From Paenibacillus xylanexedens (GTDB taxonomy: Bacteria > Bacillota > Bacilli > Paenibacillales > Paenibacillaceae), in NCBI RefSeq assembly GCF_001908275.1, contig NZ_CP018620.1:5952001-6016000 (forward strand): a stretch of 64,000 nt of DNA, in the 5' to 3' direction. Each line of letters opens with the position of its first letter. Position 1 is the stretch's first letter. The notes beneath the pieces were generated by a model that was given only the letters and a program-made list of their open reading frames with translations, was not told the DNA's origin and ran no database searches. The position numbers and the translations under genes are program-made. Positions 17,497 to 26,561 of this stretch are shown here, piece after piece.

Positions 17497-18660
17497 TTAC
17501 AGTGCAGCTTGATAAATTTGTACTACATCTTCACGCTGCAAGTTTTTGAAGAATCCGAACGGACCGAATCGCATCGCTTTATCAGCCATCACATCAATCT
17601 GACTGTCGTCGATGTCATAGTCCGCCAGACGGCTAGGGGCACCAATTGAAGTCCAGAATGTACGCAGCGCTTCAATGCCTTCTTCAGCAACTTGTTTGTC
17701 CGACTTTCCAGTAGGATTAATATCAAATACATTAACGGCCATACGTTTGAATCGATCTACATCCACATCCAGATTATGCTTCATCCAGTGCGGGAAGAGG
17801 ATTGCAAGGCCTCCCCCATGAGGAATGTCATACACGGCCGAAACGGCATGTTCTATATTGTGAGAAGCCCAATCTCCGGCAAGACCCATATTCAGGACAT
17901 CGTTAAGCGCCATTGTTCCGCAGTAGAGAATGGTTTCACGCAGTTCATAGTTTTCTGGATCTTTAATCAGACGAGGGGCCGTATCAATGACGGTACGAAG
18001 AATCGTCTCACAGAACCCAAGCTGAACCGGCGTATTCGTATCCAGATGGAAATAATGTTCAAACACATGAGACATCATGTCCACCATGCCGTATACAGTC
18101 TGATCCAGTGGTACGGTGTATGTGTACTCCGGATCAAGAATGGAGAACGCCGGGAAAGAATACTCGCTAAACCATGCCCATTTTTCCTGTGTGTCCTGAT
18201 TGGTTATTACTGAACCGTTGTTCATCTCGGACCCTGTCGCTGCCATCGTTAGAATTGTACCCAGTGGAAGTCCGCCTTCCGGGGTTGCTTCGCGCACAAC
18301 AACATCCCACATGTCTCCATCGTATTTGGCTCCTACTGCGATGGCTTTCCCGCAGTCAAGTACACTGCCGCCGCCAACCGCAAGAACCAGATCAATGTTA
18401 TGTGTTCTGCATAGTTCTACACCCTTATGAACCGTAGACAGACGAGGGTTCGGTTCCACACCAGCCAGTTCCGTAACCTCTGCTCCGATTTCATTCAACT
18501 GGCTGATTACCTGATCGTACAGCCCGCTACGTTTGATGCTTCCACCACCATATACAAGCAAAATACGTTTTCCGTATTTTGGAACTTCGGTTTGAAGTGC
18601 TTGAAGTTGCCCTTTGCCAAAAATCAGCCGGGTCGGATTATAAAACTGAAAAGATCTCAT
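17497..18660 (-). CDS. Iron-containing alcohol dehydrogenase (butanol dehydrogenase type)
   Basis: A cytosolic group III alcohol dehydrogenase of 387 residues that reduces aldehydes to alcohols with NAD(P)H, close to the BdhA/YugJ branch. Start [19 protein letters not shown], nucleotide loop [14 protein letters not shown] with preceding [22 protein letters not shown], and the metal-binding histidines and aspartate in [15 protein letters not shown] and [19 protein letters not shown] wording ([15 protein letters not shown]). GGAGG lies ten bases before ATG 18660; the frame extends to 18699 without a ribosome-binding site. Single gene, divergent from the phosphotransferase gene. Probably a redox or aldehyde-detoxifying role. 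Confidence 0.93.
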   Translation of the reverse strand: MRSFQFYNPTRLIFGKGQLQALQTEVPKYGKRILLVYGGGSIKRSGLYDQVISQLNEIGAEVTELAGVEPNPRLSTVHKGVELCRTHNIDLVLAVGGGSVLDCGKAIAVGAKYDGDMWDVVVREATPEGGLPLGTILTMAATGSEMNNGSVITNQDTQEKWAWFSEYSFPAFSILDPEYTYTVPLDQTVYGMVDMMSHVFEHYFHLDTNTPVQLGFCETILRTVIDTAPRLIKDPENYELRETILYCGTMALNDVLNMGLAGDWASHNIEHAVSAVYDIPHGGGLAILFPHWMKHNLDVDVDRFKRMAVNVFDINPTGKSDKQVAEEGIEALRTFWTSIGAPSRLADYDIDDSQIDVMADKAMRFGPFGFFKNLQREDVVQIYQAAL

Positions 18661-18763
18661 AACGTATGTTCCTCCAAAGAAGTCTGAAATTTTGTGCATC
18701 CACCATTATAGTTCTCTTTATTCGTAAAAACAAATACAGGCAAGAAGGAGATAACAGATAAGT

Positions 18764-19714
18764 ATGGAGTCTATCACATTACAACAATTAATAAAACAAA
18801 CCATTAATCAATATGTATCCTCGGATATTCACATTCGAAGTATCAAAAGTAACCCTGTCGGTGCGGGACTTCAAGCCGTTGAATTGCTTCGACATCATAT
18901 TGAATTCCTTGTAAATGGAGTGAACAGGGATATTTCTCTCGTGACAAAGAAGGCCACGTTCATTGAACGCTCTGCCTTGTCCAGATTATTTTTACAGGGC
19001 GCCAATGTACCCTATCATCTATCGAATGAAGCTCACACTCAAGATCGCAGTCTGATCTGCATTCAGGATGTGGACTACCAAACCGATTATAGTCATCTGG
19101 ATATAGACCTGCTTCAGAATAAAGAATTACGAGCACTGGCTTACATACATGGAACGAATATGGGGTCAAAAAAAGAACTGCCATGGGTACCTATTGTGGA
19201 TCGATCTCATATCATCGAAATGATGGAAAGACGCTGGAGACCTTTGTGGAACACCGCCATAAAAAGCCCATCATTCATTGAGGAATTCGGATCACCGCTC
19301 ATTTCGGAAATTGAAGCTGTAGCAAGTCATATTGTAGATGATCTTGAAATTCTCATTAAGGATGAACACACACATACGATGATTCATAATGATCTGAATC
19401 CTGGCAATGTATTGGTACACAACAACGAGGATGTTTATTTTATCGATTGGGAGGAAGCAAGGTATGGCTCCCTATTCTTTGATATCCCTCTGCGCTGTAC
19501 ACATTTGAGACAAGTTGAGATCTATCGGGAGGCCCTAGGTTCTCACGGATACGATATTCCACAAGATCAATTCGAAAAGTACTTTTCCCAGGCATCCCGA
19601 TATCTCGGGATCCGTTATATGAGTTGGAACCTTGGGGTTTGGGAACAATACCCACATGCAAAAGACGACTTAAAAAAGTATATGAAAATGGTTACTCAAC
19701 CTTTGTTCTCCTGA
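18764..19714 (+). CDS. Phosphotransferase of the aminoglycoside/choline kinase fold
   Basis: A 316-residue soluble kinase-like protein. The catalytic loop is HNDLNPGNVL (about residues 212-221, with the catalytic Asp) and the metal-binding Asp is in VYFIDWEEA (about 230), both hallmarks of the APH family. The N-terminal lobe (VGAGLQAVELLRHHIEFLV, SLVTKKATFIERS) is degenerate in the usual nucleotide loop. Such proteins phosphorylate aminoglycosides, choline, homoserine or macrolides; the substrate here cannot be read. AAGGAG lies 12 bases ahead of the ATG. No resistance genes adjoin it, so a metabolic or repair role is at least as likely as antibiotic resistance. Confidence 0.8.
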   Translation: MESITLQQLIKQTINQYVSSDIHIRSIKSNPVGAGLQAVELLRHHIEFLVNGVNRDISLVTKKATFIERSALSRLFLQGANVPYHLSNEAHTQDRSLICIQDVDYQTDYSHLDIDLLQNKELRALAYIHGTNMGSKKELPWVPIVDRSHIIEMMERRWRPLWNTAIKSPSFIEEFGSPLISEIEAVASHIVDDLEILIKDEHTHTMIHNDLNPGNVLVHNNEDVYFIDWEEARYGSLFFDIPLRCTHLRQVEIYREALGSHGYDIPQDQFEKYFSQASRYLGIRYMSWNLGVWEQYPHAKDDLKKYMKMVTQPLFS

Positions 19715-19718
19715 ACAA

Positions 19719-19749
19719 AAAAAGCTCCTGCCAGCAAAGTGGCAGGAGC
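19719..19749 (-). terminator. Terminator for the minus-strand amidohydrolase operon
   Basis: GCTCCTGCCA and TGGCAGGAGC form a perfect 10-base stem with a 6-base loop. The A7 run to its left becomes T7 in minus-strand transcripts. It also lies just after the phosphotransferase stop. Confidence 0.88.
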
Positions 19750-19841
19750 TTACATCACGGGGATTCAACATAAACATCACATGCTTCCGTGACATACATG
19801 GTCTACATCCCCTCAGATATTAAGAATTCGGTACTTAGGTT

Positions 19842-20720
19842 CTAACCCAGATCGGCAATCCGCTGTCCAATACGTGGAAACAGCCCAAAGGCATTCTCGT
19901 AGAATACCTTATCATGATGCTGTTCCGGTACAAGTCGGCGGACAAATTCGGCATACAGATCGATGGGCGCAAGCGGCCAGTCGGTGCCAAACAGCATTTT
20001 CTCGTAATGATCCGAATAGACCAAAGCCCGGCGGAAATGATCCATGAACAAAGGTTCGTTCATGAACCGTTCAAAATGAGGCCGATCCCCCACCACAAGA
20101 CCAGACAAATCCGCATACACGTTCGGATTCTTCGCCACTACTTCTGCTGCATCCATCACCCAGGGATCACCCAGATGACAGATCATAAAGTTCACACCGC
20201 GCTGCTGCAAGGCTAATTCATCCACCGTCAGTGGATGCGAATACTTGAGCAATCCATTCATGGAGTACGTGTCGCCCGTATGAATCACGACAGGCAAGTT
20301 ATACTTGGCTGCGAGTTCATAGACCGGAGTATAGATTTTGTCATACACATAGTGATGATAGTATCCGGCATAAAGTTTGATTCCGGCTACCTCCGGGGAT
20401 TGCAGTCTAGCTTCAATCCGGTCAAGCTCGTCCTGAGCGTTTTTACCGTCCAGCGCATTGGGATTGATCCCCACACATTCCATGAGGAATGACGGAACCT
20501 TCTCTTCCAGGTCCAGTCCCATCGGGTTAGGGGAACTGGAATCCGGGAACGATCCCTTTGTCTGCTCCGTAACCCCCATTCCGATGCCCAGAATGACGTC
20601 GTTTTTATCAAACTCCGCTTTAAGACCAGCGGCAGAGTAATCCACTTTGGACAGATCAATCGCTGTTTGGTGAAAGCTGTCTATGTCCGACAGGTGAATA
20701 TGAATATCAATGATCGGCAT
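19842..20720 (-). CDS. Amidohydrolase-family metal-dependent hydrolase
   Basis: A 292-residue TIM-barrel hydrolase of the amidohydrolase_2 type. The start MPIIDIHIHLSD carries the HxH metal pair. Later conserved positions are KLYAGYYHHYVYD, VVIHTGDTY (His after strand), MICHLGDPWVMDA, NVYADLSG and ILFGTDWPL (the catalytic/metal Asp). Such enzymes hydrolyse or decarboxylate small organic substrates; no specific one is indicated. ATG 20720 is chosen because AAGGAGG is seven bases ahead. Its first 14 bases overlap the end of the large GNAT-fusion gene, so the pair is translationally coupled and probably acts in one pathway. A terminator follows at 19719-19749. Confidence 0.9.
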   Translation of the reverse strand: MPIIDIHIHLSDIDSFHQTAIDLSKVDYSAAGLKAEFDKNDVILGIGMGVTEQTKGSFPDSSSPNPMGLDLEEKVPSFLMECVGINPNALDGKNAQDELDRIEARLQSPEVAGIKLYAGYYHHYVYDKIYTPVYELAAKYNLPVVIHTGDTYSMNGLLKYSHPLTVDELALQQRGVNFMICHLGDPWVMDAAEVVAKNPNVYADLSGLVVGDRPHFERFMNEPLFMDHFRRALVYSDHYEKMLFGTDWPLAPIDLYAEFVRRLVPEQHHDKVFYENAFGLFPRIGQRIADLG

Positions 20721-23700
20721 GTGGAGCCTCCTTTTCATCGGTAGAAGTTGCAAAATTCAGTTTGAGAAGGTCACGTACATCCGGTGAACTCAGTGGAATC
20801 TGTCCCAGGACAAGATAACTCGGCTCCGTCCAGACTGTTTCCCCGTGCTTGATTGTCAGATGATGATTCACGTGCAGACCCGTCACCTGATTATTGGCAA
20901 AAGCCCATGCACTCTGATTCGGGTAACGATGGACCGCATGCAGCATGTTTTCACGCGAAACCGATCCGACTCGCAAAAGGTCTTCAAGTGGCAGGCCCAC
21001 ATCCACCTTGCCTAGCGGGAACCGATCTTTACCCGGTTGCTCAATCCAACCTTCCGCAAAGACAGAGGATGGCTGGAGGAAACGTTCCTCCGCAAGCGAG
21101 TAATTCGTCAGCGTCAGGCCGCTTTCGTTTGTCACTTCAAGCAGGGTGCAGAGCACAGGAACACCCGGCAGCATCAGATAATGTTGGTGGATCGTGATCC
21201 CACGATTCGCTTCATGCTTCTCAATTCGGGTGGTCAGCTTTATGCCTTTCCAGACGTTGCCGTATTGATCCTTCTGCTCTGTCCAGGAAGCGGCTCTCTG
21301 TTCCAACTGACGGCTGAAGCCATTCATGCCTGGAACCCCAACACCCAGCCCGCCGTACCACGGATTCCACCACGAGCGTGGAGCCGGTTCAGGGTACGAG
21401 CTGTCAAGCCATTCTTCTCCTGCAACTTTCAGAGAGTGTACTACACTTCCGAAGTCAGGGGCAACGGAGATCGACAATACTCCATTGTCTACGGTGTACA
21501 CTGGTCCAGATGAACCTTCTTCAATTATCTGCTTAATCTCTGTTTTGCTCTGCGGGAACCAAAGGGCCGTTCGCTCTTGAATCCGATCTTCGCCCCGATA
21601 TAGCCCACGAACTTTCCAACCACTCACGTGCTGGTCTCGGTCCGCTTCGTCTGGTGAAAATGTCAGCTCGGCGGAGTTTAGATTGTGCTCCGGATTGAAT
21701 TCCTTCACATTGGCCATAACCTCCGGTTTGCCACCCTGCTGTACATACAGCTCCAGCTTGCCCGCAAGCGAAACCAGTTTATGTTCAGTCAACGTTGCTT
21801 GCAGCACGTCTGGGGCAAATGGATTCCCCTCACTCAGTGTCAGATCCAGATGATTGTCCAGCAACTCAATGACCGGGTTACGCTGCTTCCGGGCAAACGC
21901 ACGGAAATCCTGCCACTTGGCAAACGTGTTCAAAGCATATACAGTTGCCTTGGTCCGCACAACGGCCCCAGCTTCCAAACGTCCAAGCTCATGCTGCAAC
22001 CCCAGCGTGTATTCCGGACGAAGCAGCTTCAGAGAAGGGTCCCAATAGATGCCGCACGCGCCGTACTCTTCCTTGCAAAACAGCCAGTTTTCCGTAATCT
22101 GTGAACTGTCCCAATGACTCGGATCGCCAGCGTAAGAATCCCCCATATCCACAAAACGATCTTGGTACGGGAGGATTAACCGGTTTCCGTAGAAACCGAA
22201 GTTATTCATTAGGTACAGGTCCTCTTCCCAGGCGGTGTCTCGTGTATTTTCAACCTCGTGGTGGAATTCGACGACTCCATTCGCAGACAGCTTGACCACC
22301 GACTTGATCTGCAAGCCAAGGAAATCCTCCGAATCATACAGTGCTTCAAGAACCTGACGTTCACCTTCGGGATAGATATTCACTTCTTTTGCTTGTTTCT
22401 TGGATAACTCTTCGGCAAACGGCTTACCCAGCTTCGGATAAGTCCACCAGAACGAATGACGGGAACCCGGATATTCAATCCACATGTTATTATCTTGTTT
22501 GCTCATATGAAGAGAGAATGCGCCATTAACAGCCACCCATTGATCCTCAATCTGCCCGCCATATTTCCCTTCGATTCCCTTCATTAGTACAGAAAGTTTG
22601 CTTGTAAAAGAGATCGCATGGTTCCCCGCTGGGACTGCCGTCACTTCTACTTCTTGGGAATAGAGACCATACGAACGCAAGGTGAAAGGTACTGGCACAG
22701 ATACTTTGCCTTTGGCAGGCACCGTAAAGCGCACCGCACGCTCCGCCCATTCAAGGAATTCATCCTCAGGCAGGTCCAAGCTGAATTCCGTTTCTGCATC
22801 CACATTATTTTCCACGTTCAAAACCAACTCCGCCGGGATACCTGGATAGAGCTCCTTCACAGGCAAGATAGTCTTGATCTTGGCCGGGAATTTCGGGGCA
22901 ATACCCAATCGAAACTCCGCTTTCTTCCCTCCGATCAACCATGTGGTGGCAACAACGGGATGGGTCTTATTGTTATTCTGTTCCTCTGTAATCGGATCAA
23001 GGTGAAACTCACCTTCCACGGTGATGGTTTCTCCCGGAGCCACTGCTCGTGCAACGTCCAGCGCAAATCGAATATTTTTGTTATCTTCACCCTTGATCTC
23101 AATCGCCAGTTCGGAAGTTGAATTGTTCTTAATGCGATAGCAAACCTTATAGCTGGAACCGAATACCAGATCATGATCATCGACTTCTGTTGAGATTTCG
23201 TAATCCGGTGTTTCGAGAGCAGTCAGTCCGCGACCCGACTTTTCAAATTCAGCCCGCAGGGAGACATCTCCCTTTTTCCACGTGTAGTCAAAGAAATCAA
23301 AACCACGCTCTCGTCGGCCATCCGGCTCGATCACGAGTTCACGCGTGCTGTCTGCATACCAATCTAAATCCTCGAAATAAGGAGCGAGTGCTTCGGTCTG
23401 CAAGATGGTAGGGATGAAATTCATCAGATGCACATTATCATCTTTTTTCTCCCAGAAGAATCCACATTTCTTGTACATCGGTACAGCCTTCGTATTCCCT
23501 GCCCACGTGAACAGATCCAGGCGAGGCCATCCGGCCTCCACGGTCTTGCGCACAGCATTCAGGATCAGGTTGCGTCCAACCTTGTAACCGTGATAGTCAG
23601 GACGTACATTAAGCAGCGGTACATATAGGGCTCTCTCGTCATAGCGGTAATGAGCAAAACTGCAGAAGCCAACAACCTCTTTCTCATGAACAGCTAGAAA

Positions 23701-23874
23701 TGCATAAAGATTGGACGAACTCTCCATCTCCCGGCGAACTGTTTCCTCTGTTCTAAGGTTGGTGCCACCTCCCCAGCTTTCGTTACTACGGTTCCACATA
23801 TCCGCAAGTGCGGCAGCGTAAGAGGGGTCGTATTCAATAATATGGATTTGATCAATAATCGAAGTTACTGTCAT
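20707..23874 (-). CDS. Giant GNAT acetyltransferase fusion with beta-rich C-terminal domains
   Basis: A 1055-residue cytosolic protein. Residues 8-160 are a GNAT domain (EKEVVGFCSFAHY, LLNVRPDYHGYKVGRNLI as the acetyl-CoA loop, GNTKAVPMYKKCGFF). From about 230 to 440 there are repeated immunoglobulin-like beta modules (VCYRIKNNSTSELAIEIKG, ELVLNVENNVDAETEFSL). Residues 460-1040 look like a large beta-sandwich of the galactose-mutarotase/carbohydrate-processing sort (WWTYPKLGKPF, SWWNPWYGGLG, LEVTNESGLTLTNYSLAEE). Ordinary GNATs have 150-180 residues. AAGGAGATCC precedes the ATG. The function is unknown; a sugar-linked acetyl transfer is one reading. Its end overlaps the amidohydrolase start. 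Confidence 0.85.
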   Translation of the reverse strand: MTVTSIIDQIHIIEYDPSYAAALADMWNRSNESWGGGTNLRTEETVRREMESSSNLYAFLAVHEKEVVGFCSFAHYRYDERALYVPLLNVRPDYHGYKVGRNLILNAVRKTVEAGWPRLDLFTWAGNTKAVPMYKKCGFFWEKKDDNVHLMNFIPTILQTEALAPYFEDLDWYADSTRELVIEPDGRRERGFDFFDYTWKKGDVSLRAEFEKSGRGLTALETPDYEISTEVDDHDLVFGSSYKVCYRIKNNSTSELAIEIKGEDNKNIRFALDVARAVAPGETITVEGEFHLDPITEEQNNNKTHPVVATTWLIGGKKAEFRLGIAPKFPAKIKTILPVKELYPGIPAELVLNVENNVDAETEFSLDLPEDEFLEWAERAVRFTVPAKGKVSVPVPFTLRSYGLYSQEVEVTAVPAGNHAISFTSKLSVLMKGIEGKYGGQIEDQWVAVNGAFSLHMSKQDNNMWIEYPGSRHSFWWTYPKLGKPFAEELSKKQAKEVNIYPEGERQVLEALYDSEDFLGLQIKSVVKLSANGVVEFHHEVENTRDTAWEEDLYLMNNFGFYGNRLILPYQDRFVDMGDSYAGDPSHWDSSQITENWLFCKEEYGACGIYWDPSLKLLRPEYTLGLQHELGRLEAGAVVRTKATVYALNTFAKWQDFRAFARKQRNPVIELLDNHLDLTLSEGNPFAPDVLQATLTEHKLVSLAGKLELYVQQGGKPEVMANVKEFNPEHNLNSAELTFSPDEADRDQHVSGWKVRGLYRGEDRIQERTALWFPQSKTEIKQIIEEGSSGPVYTVDNGVLSISVAPDFGSVVHSLKVAGEEWLDSSYPEPAPRSWWNPWYGGLGVGVPGMNGFSRQLEQRAASWTEQKDQYGNVWKGIKLTTRIEKHEANRGITIHQHYLMLPGVPVLCTLLEVTNESGLTLTNYSLAEERFLQPSSVFAEGWIEQPGKDRFPLGKVDVGLPLEDLLRVGSVSRENMLHAVHRYPNQSAWAFANNQVTGLHVNHHLTIKHGETVWTEPSYLVLGQIPLSSPDVRDLLKLNFATSTDEKEAPHADH

Positions 23875-24114
23875 ATTTGGATCTCCTTATCTTTATCTAT
23901 AGGATGGTCTTTGTGAACTTTCGATATGGCCTTTGCCCGATAGCCGCAGAGATAATACATGCCATGTTTGAAGAAGCTAGCGATAGTCTTATCATACTAT
24001 AAATGGAAGCATTTTCAGAGAATTAAAAATCTTTCTTTCCAACTTATATGTGCCTTTCGGAAGCTCTTGTTAGAAGCGTCAAGGATGGACCAATCTATTT
24101 AGGCATGAAAGAAA

Positions 24115-24145
24115 AAATCCACGTCTTTTAGTTAGACGTGGATTT
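24115..24145 (-). terminator. Terminator of the toxin-antitoxin operon
   Basis: AAATCCACGTC and GACGTGGATTT form a perfect 11-base stem with a 9-base loop. The A-run to the left gives T-rich RNA on the minus strand. It lies 29 bases after the toxin stop. The remaining 23875-24114 has no gene I can support. Confidence 0.88.
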
Positions 24146-24173
24146 AGGAATATGATCAGCTACTAATTTTCAA

Positions 24174-24509
24174 TTATGCCAATATAGAACGGACATTGCG
24201 TAGAACTGATTTCATAAATTCAGAGGTTGGTTCGGTATGCCCCGCAATTTGGATACGTCGTTGCCGCACATCAAGACTCTTCAACTGATCCGTCAAAACA
24301 ACACCTGAAAATGGCAGCTCCTCTGGTAGTGTAACTTCAAAAGGATAATCTTTGGCTTGACTCGTTATGGGACATACAACGGCAAAACCCGTTATTTCAT
24401 TGAATTCAAGTTCCGATAGAACAATAACCGGTCGTCTCCCGGCTTGCTCGTGACCCGCTTGAGGATCAAAGTCAAGCCATATCAGATCGCCTCGTTTGGG
24501 AATAATCAA
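24174..24509 (-). CDS. MazF/PemK-type endoribonuclease toxin
   Basis: A 111-residue toxin that cleaves single-stranded mRNA at short motifs. The MazF/ChpB pattern is clear: PKRGDLIWLDFDPQAGHEQAGRRP-type opening (the conserved GD and the Arg-Arg-Pro loop), VIVLSELEFNEITG, VVCPITSQ, and VVLTDQLKSLDVRQR with the conserved TDQ and Ser. It begins within the stop of the antitoxin gene (ATGA overlap), the usual order of antitoxin first. The pair is an ordinary chromosomal type II module; it may stabilise this accessory region. Confidence 0.95.
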   Translation of the reverse strand: MIIPKRGDLIWLDFDPQAGHEQAGRRPVIVLSELEFNEITGFAVVCPITSQAKDYPFEVTLPEELPFSGVVLTDQLKSLDVRQRRIQIAGHTEPTSEFMKSVLRNVRSILA

Positions 24510-24772
24510 AGTAACTCGTTCCCTTCAGTACCAAAGTCTATTTCTTCATGTCTTGTATCCTGTTTCACTTTAGAGAGCAAAGTCTTTAGATGGTTACGTA
24601 GTTCCTCATTGGACTCTACAGGCTTGGTTTTTGGACGCAACAACAATTCATTATCTTCTGTCACCAAAATCTCGATTTCCGAGCCTTCTTCCAGATTAAG
24701 ACGCTTAAGCAATTGGTTAGGAATGCGAATTGCACTGCTATTTCCCCATTTGCTAAGTGTGGCTGTAGTCAT
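24506..24772 (-). CDS. MazE/AbrB-type antitoxin
   Basis: An 88-residue antitoxin with an AbrB/MazE swapped-hairpin DNA-binding domain (TTATLSKWGNSSAIRIPNQL, then LEEGSEIEILV) and a charged C-terminal tail that would wrap the toxin. It neutralises the MazF-like product and should repress its own promoter. The start is uncertain: ATG 24772 gives the canonical protein, but a TTG at 24808 has GGGAGGTGA ahead of it and would add twelve residues; a TATAAT sequence also overlaps that spot and could instead be the promoter -10. Confidence 0.9.
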   Translation of the reverse strand: MTTATLSKWGNSSAIRIPNQLLKRLNLEEGSEIEILVTEDNELLLRPKTKPVESNEELRNHLKTLLSKVKQDTRHEEIDFGTEGNELL

Positions 24773-24809
24773 GGCAATCCCACGCCTTTCGTTTGATTGA
24801 TGCTCCAAT

Positions 24810-25200
24810 TATACCTCACCTCCCTACAGTTGTATATCTATATGATATACATGAAACAATAAAAGGATACATTGTATTCAACCATAAAATAATGATTGTA
24901 CAGCCTATGATTACGAATAGATATACCATTGCTATAAAGCAAAATGAACATATAAAAACCCTCGTTTGGTCGAAACGAGGGTTCCCCGTCAGATCATCCC
25001 CAACAATGAAAAACAGCTGGTATCCACTTCTGTATGAAGTGTCAATGAATCCAGGCCTTATGTACGGGTAAACATATTGCCGCAGTGTGTCCTGAAATGG
25101 ACATTCATGTGAACTTTGACAAGCTCTATTCGCTATTGTTACTCTTTGTACAGGAGTGTTTCTTTTATATATAAAAAAGATAGATTCATGGAGGGAAAGC
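24810..25200. other. Intergenic region with an inverted repeat
   Basis: AACCCTCGTTT (24957-24967) and AAACGAGGGTT (24973-24983) form a perfect hairpin. The T-run is on the minus-strand side, so it looks like a terminator for a leftward transcript that starts between 24984 and 25200, yet no convincing gene is there. It may mark the end of a lost gene or a small RNA. The right part holds the ribosome-binding site of the DedA gene. Confidence 0.5.
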
Positions 25201-25806
25201 ATGACAGAATGGATCACGCAATTTATACTCTTTTTTAAAGATTTGTCATACGCAGGTCTGGTTATTGCCTTGTCGTTTGAATTCGTACCTGCTGAACTTG
25301 TACTGCCCATGGCGGGATATTGGGTGTATCTTGGGGATATGAAACTTTGGCTGGCTATACTCGCTGGTACCGTAGGAGGTACGTTTGGACCTCTGACGTT
25401 ATATGCCTTGGGACGATACGGCGGCAGACCGATGGTCGAAAAATTCGGCAAGTATTTCTTGATTCGCCCCCACCATCTAGACGCTTCCGATAAGTTCTTC
25501 GAGAAGTATGGCAGCGGGGTAGCTTTCTATGGACGTTTTGTGCCCGGCATTCGGACTGTGATCTCCATCCCTTGCGGTATGGCGAAGATGAATGTGTTTA
25601 AGTTCAGTATCTTTACATTCTTGGCCATGCTCCCGATCACCTCATTGTACATTTACTTAGGCTTCAAATTAGGCTCTCAATGGGAGCACGTGGACGAGAT
25701 TGTTAAGCCTTATATCGTTCCGGCAGCGGTTATTTTCTTAGGTGCTTTTGGATTTTACGTGCTTTTGAAACGTTGGAAAAGAAGAACGGCTTTGAACAAG
25801 TCATAG
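25201..25806 (+). CDS. DedA-family membrane protein
   Basis: A 201-residue inner-membrane protein of the DedA/SNARE-associated family, several of whose members flip undecaprenyl phosphate or phosphatidylethanolamine and maintain the proton gradient. Characteristic segments are FVPAELVLPMAGYW with the family E residue, GGTFGPLTLYALGRYGG, and the conserved FYGRFVPGIRT(V)ISIPCGMAKM with Arg and Pro/Gly. The ATG at 25201 follows GGAGGG by six bases; the frame is open upstream but lacks a second site. It has its own terminator. Confidence 0.92.
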   Translation: MTEWITQFILFFKDLSYAGLVIALSFEFVPAELVLPMAGYWVYLGDMKLWLAILAGTVGGTFGPLTLYALGRYGGRPMVEKFGKYFLIRPHHLDASDKFFEKYGSGVAFYGRFVPGIRTVISIPCGMAKMNVFKFSIFTFLAMLPITSLYIYLGFKLGSQWEHVDEIVKPYIVPAAVIFLGAFGFYVLLKRWKRRTALNKS

Positions 25807-25890
25807 GCTTGTTTAAGTAAGGAAATGAGATGCGCAGTTTGATGATTTTTTGAAATAGTCGTATGCTAAAATTCATCTGATTATATGTAA

Positions 25891-25925
25891 GACCCCACTC
25901 GATCCTAAGGATCAGTGGGGTTTTA
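25891..25925 (+). terminator. Terminator after the DedA gene
   Basis: ACCCCACT and AGTGGGGT, with an inner GATCC/GGATC, are followed by TTTT. Confidence 0.85.
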
Positions 25926-25980
25926 TCGGTTTAATGAGTATCTAACTAATAAGATACTGATAGAAAAATTAATTTCTATT

Positions 25981-26364
25981 TTAAGTCCCTTTTAGAATTG
26001 TTTTTAAGTCTTTTATAGACTGACTTGATAGCTCATAAGCATAATTGCTGTCAGATTCCATTACGACCATACCGACACTCTTATCAAAATCGATGTACAG
26101 ATCAAAAATTTTGATATCATTGCTACTGTAATTAACAACTATTTTTTCGTCTGTTTTCCCTACATCAATAACCTTCTTGTTCTTTTGAGCAGATTCTAAA
26201 ATATTTAGAATTTGATTAACAGTGTCTCTTTGAGTGATTTTGATTACATTTCCTTCCTTATGATATTCTATCTCTGCCACAACATCGTCATTGTTTTTTT
26301 GATTACAAGCTACAATGATAAGGAGACATAAACAAATTAAAAACAATAATACTATCCTTTTCAT
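25981..26364 (-). CDS. Small lipoprotein of unknown function
   Basis: A 127-residue protein that starts MKRIVLLFLICLCLLIIVAC, a lipoprotein signal with the lipobox Cys20. The mature part (IEYHKEGNVIKITQRDTVNQIL) is a beta-alpha fold of unknown family, similar in length to many Bacillales lipoproteins of about 125 residues that are poorly described. AAGGAAGG lies nine bases ahead of ATG 26364. The frame is open further upstream but overlaps a hairpin there. It is AT-rich compared with its neighbours and may be transcribed alone. Confidence 0.75.
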   Translation of the reverse strand: MKRIVLLFLICLCLLIIVACNQKNNDDVVAEIEYHKEGNVIKITQRDTVNQILNILESAQKNKKVIDVGKTDEKIVVNYSSNDIKIFDLYIDFDKSVGMVVMESDSNYAYELSSQSIKDLKTILKGT

Positions 26365-26386
26365 TTTGCATTTCCTTCCTTGTTCA

Positions 26387-26430
26387 TAAAAAAACTCTTT
26401 TCCCACTCTAATGTTTAAGTGAGAAAAGAG
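26387..26430 (-). terminator. Terminator downstream of the MFS gene
   Basis: CTCTTTTCCCACT (26395-26407) and AGTGAGAAAAGAG (26418-26430) pair with one mismatch. The A8 run on the left becomes a U-run in leftward RNA. It lies about 130 bases beyond the MFS stop and just ahead of the lipoprotein ribosome-binding site. Confidence 0.8.
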
Positions 26431-26561
26431 CCAATAAAAATTATTCATTGCTTTGGTTTATACAACAATCCATAATTATTTCTCTGCAGGTAATTAGTTC
26501 ATCTAAAGATCCTAAATTATTTTTTTCGCATGTTTCTTCAATATTTTTATGCCTTAAGTAT

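Noticed and set aside
24816..25451. 211-aa - strand frame overlapping the DedA start
   Set aside because: Antisense to the DedA gene over half its length, no ribosome-binding site and no recognisable fold; the hairpin at 24957 interrupts it.
26449..26561. Short leftward frame resembling a Spo0E-type phosphatase (IEETCEKNNLGSLDE, then CREIIMDCC)
   Set aside because: No start codon or ribosome-binding site after the MFS stop, and the SQELD-type motif lacks its Asp. Similarity too weak to call; at most a remnant.
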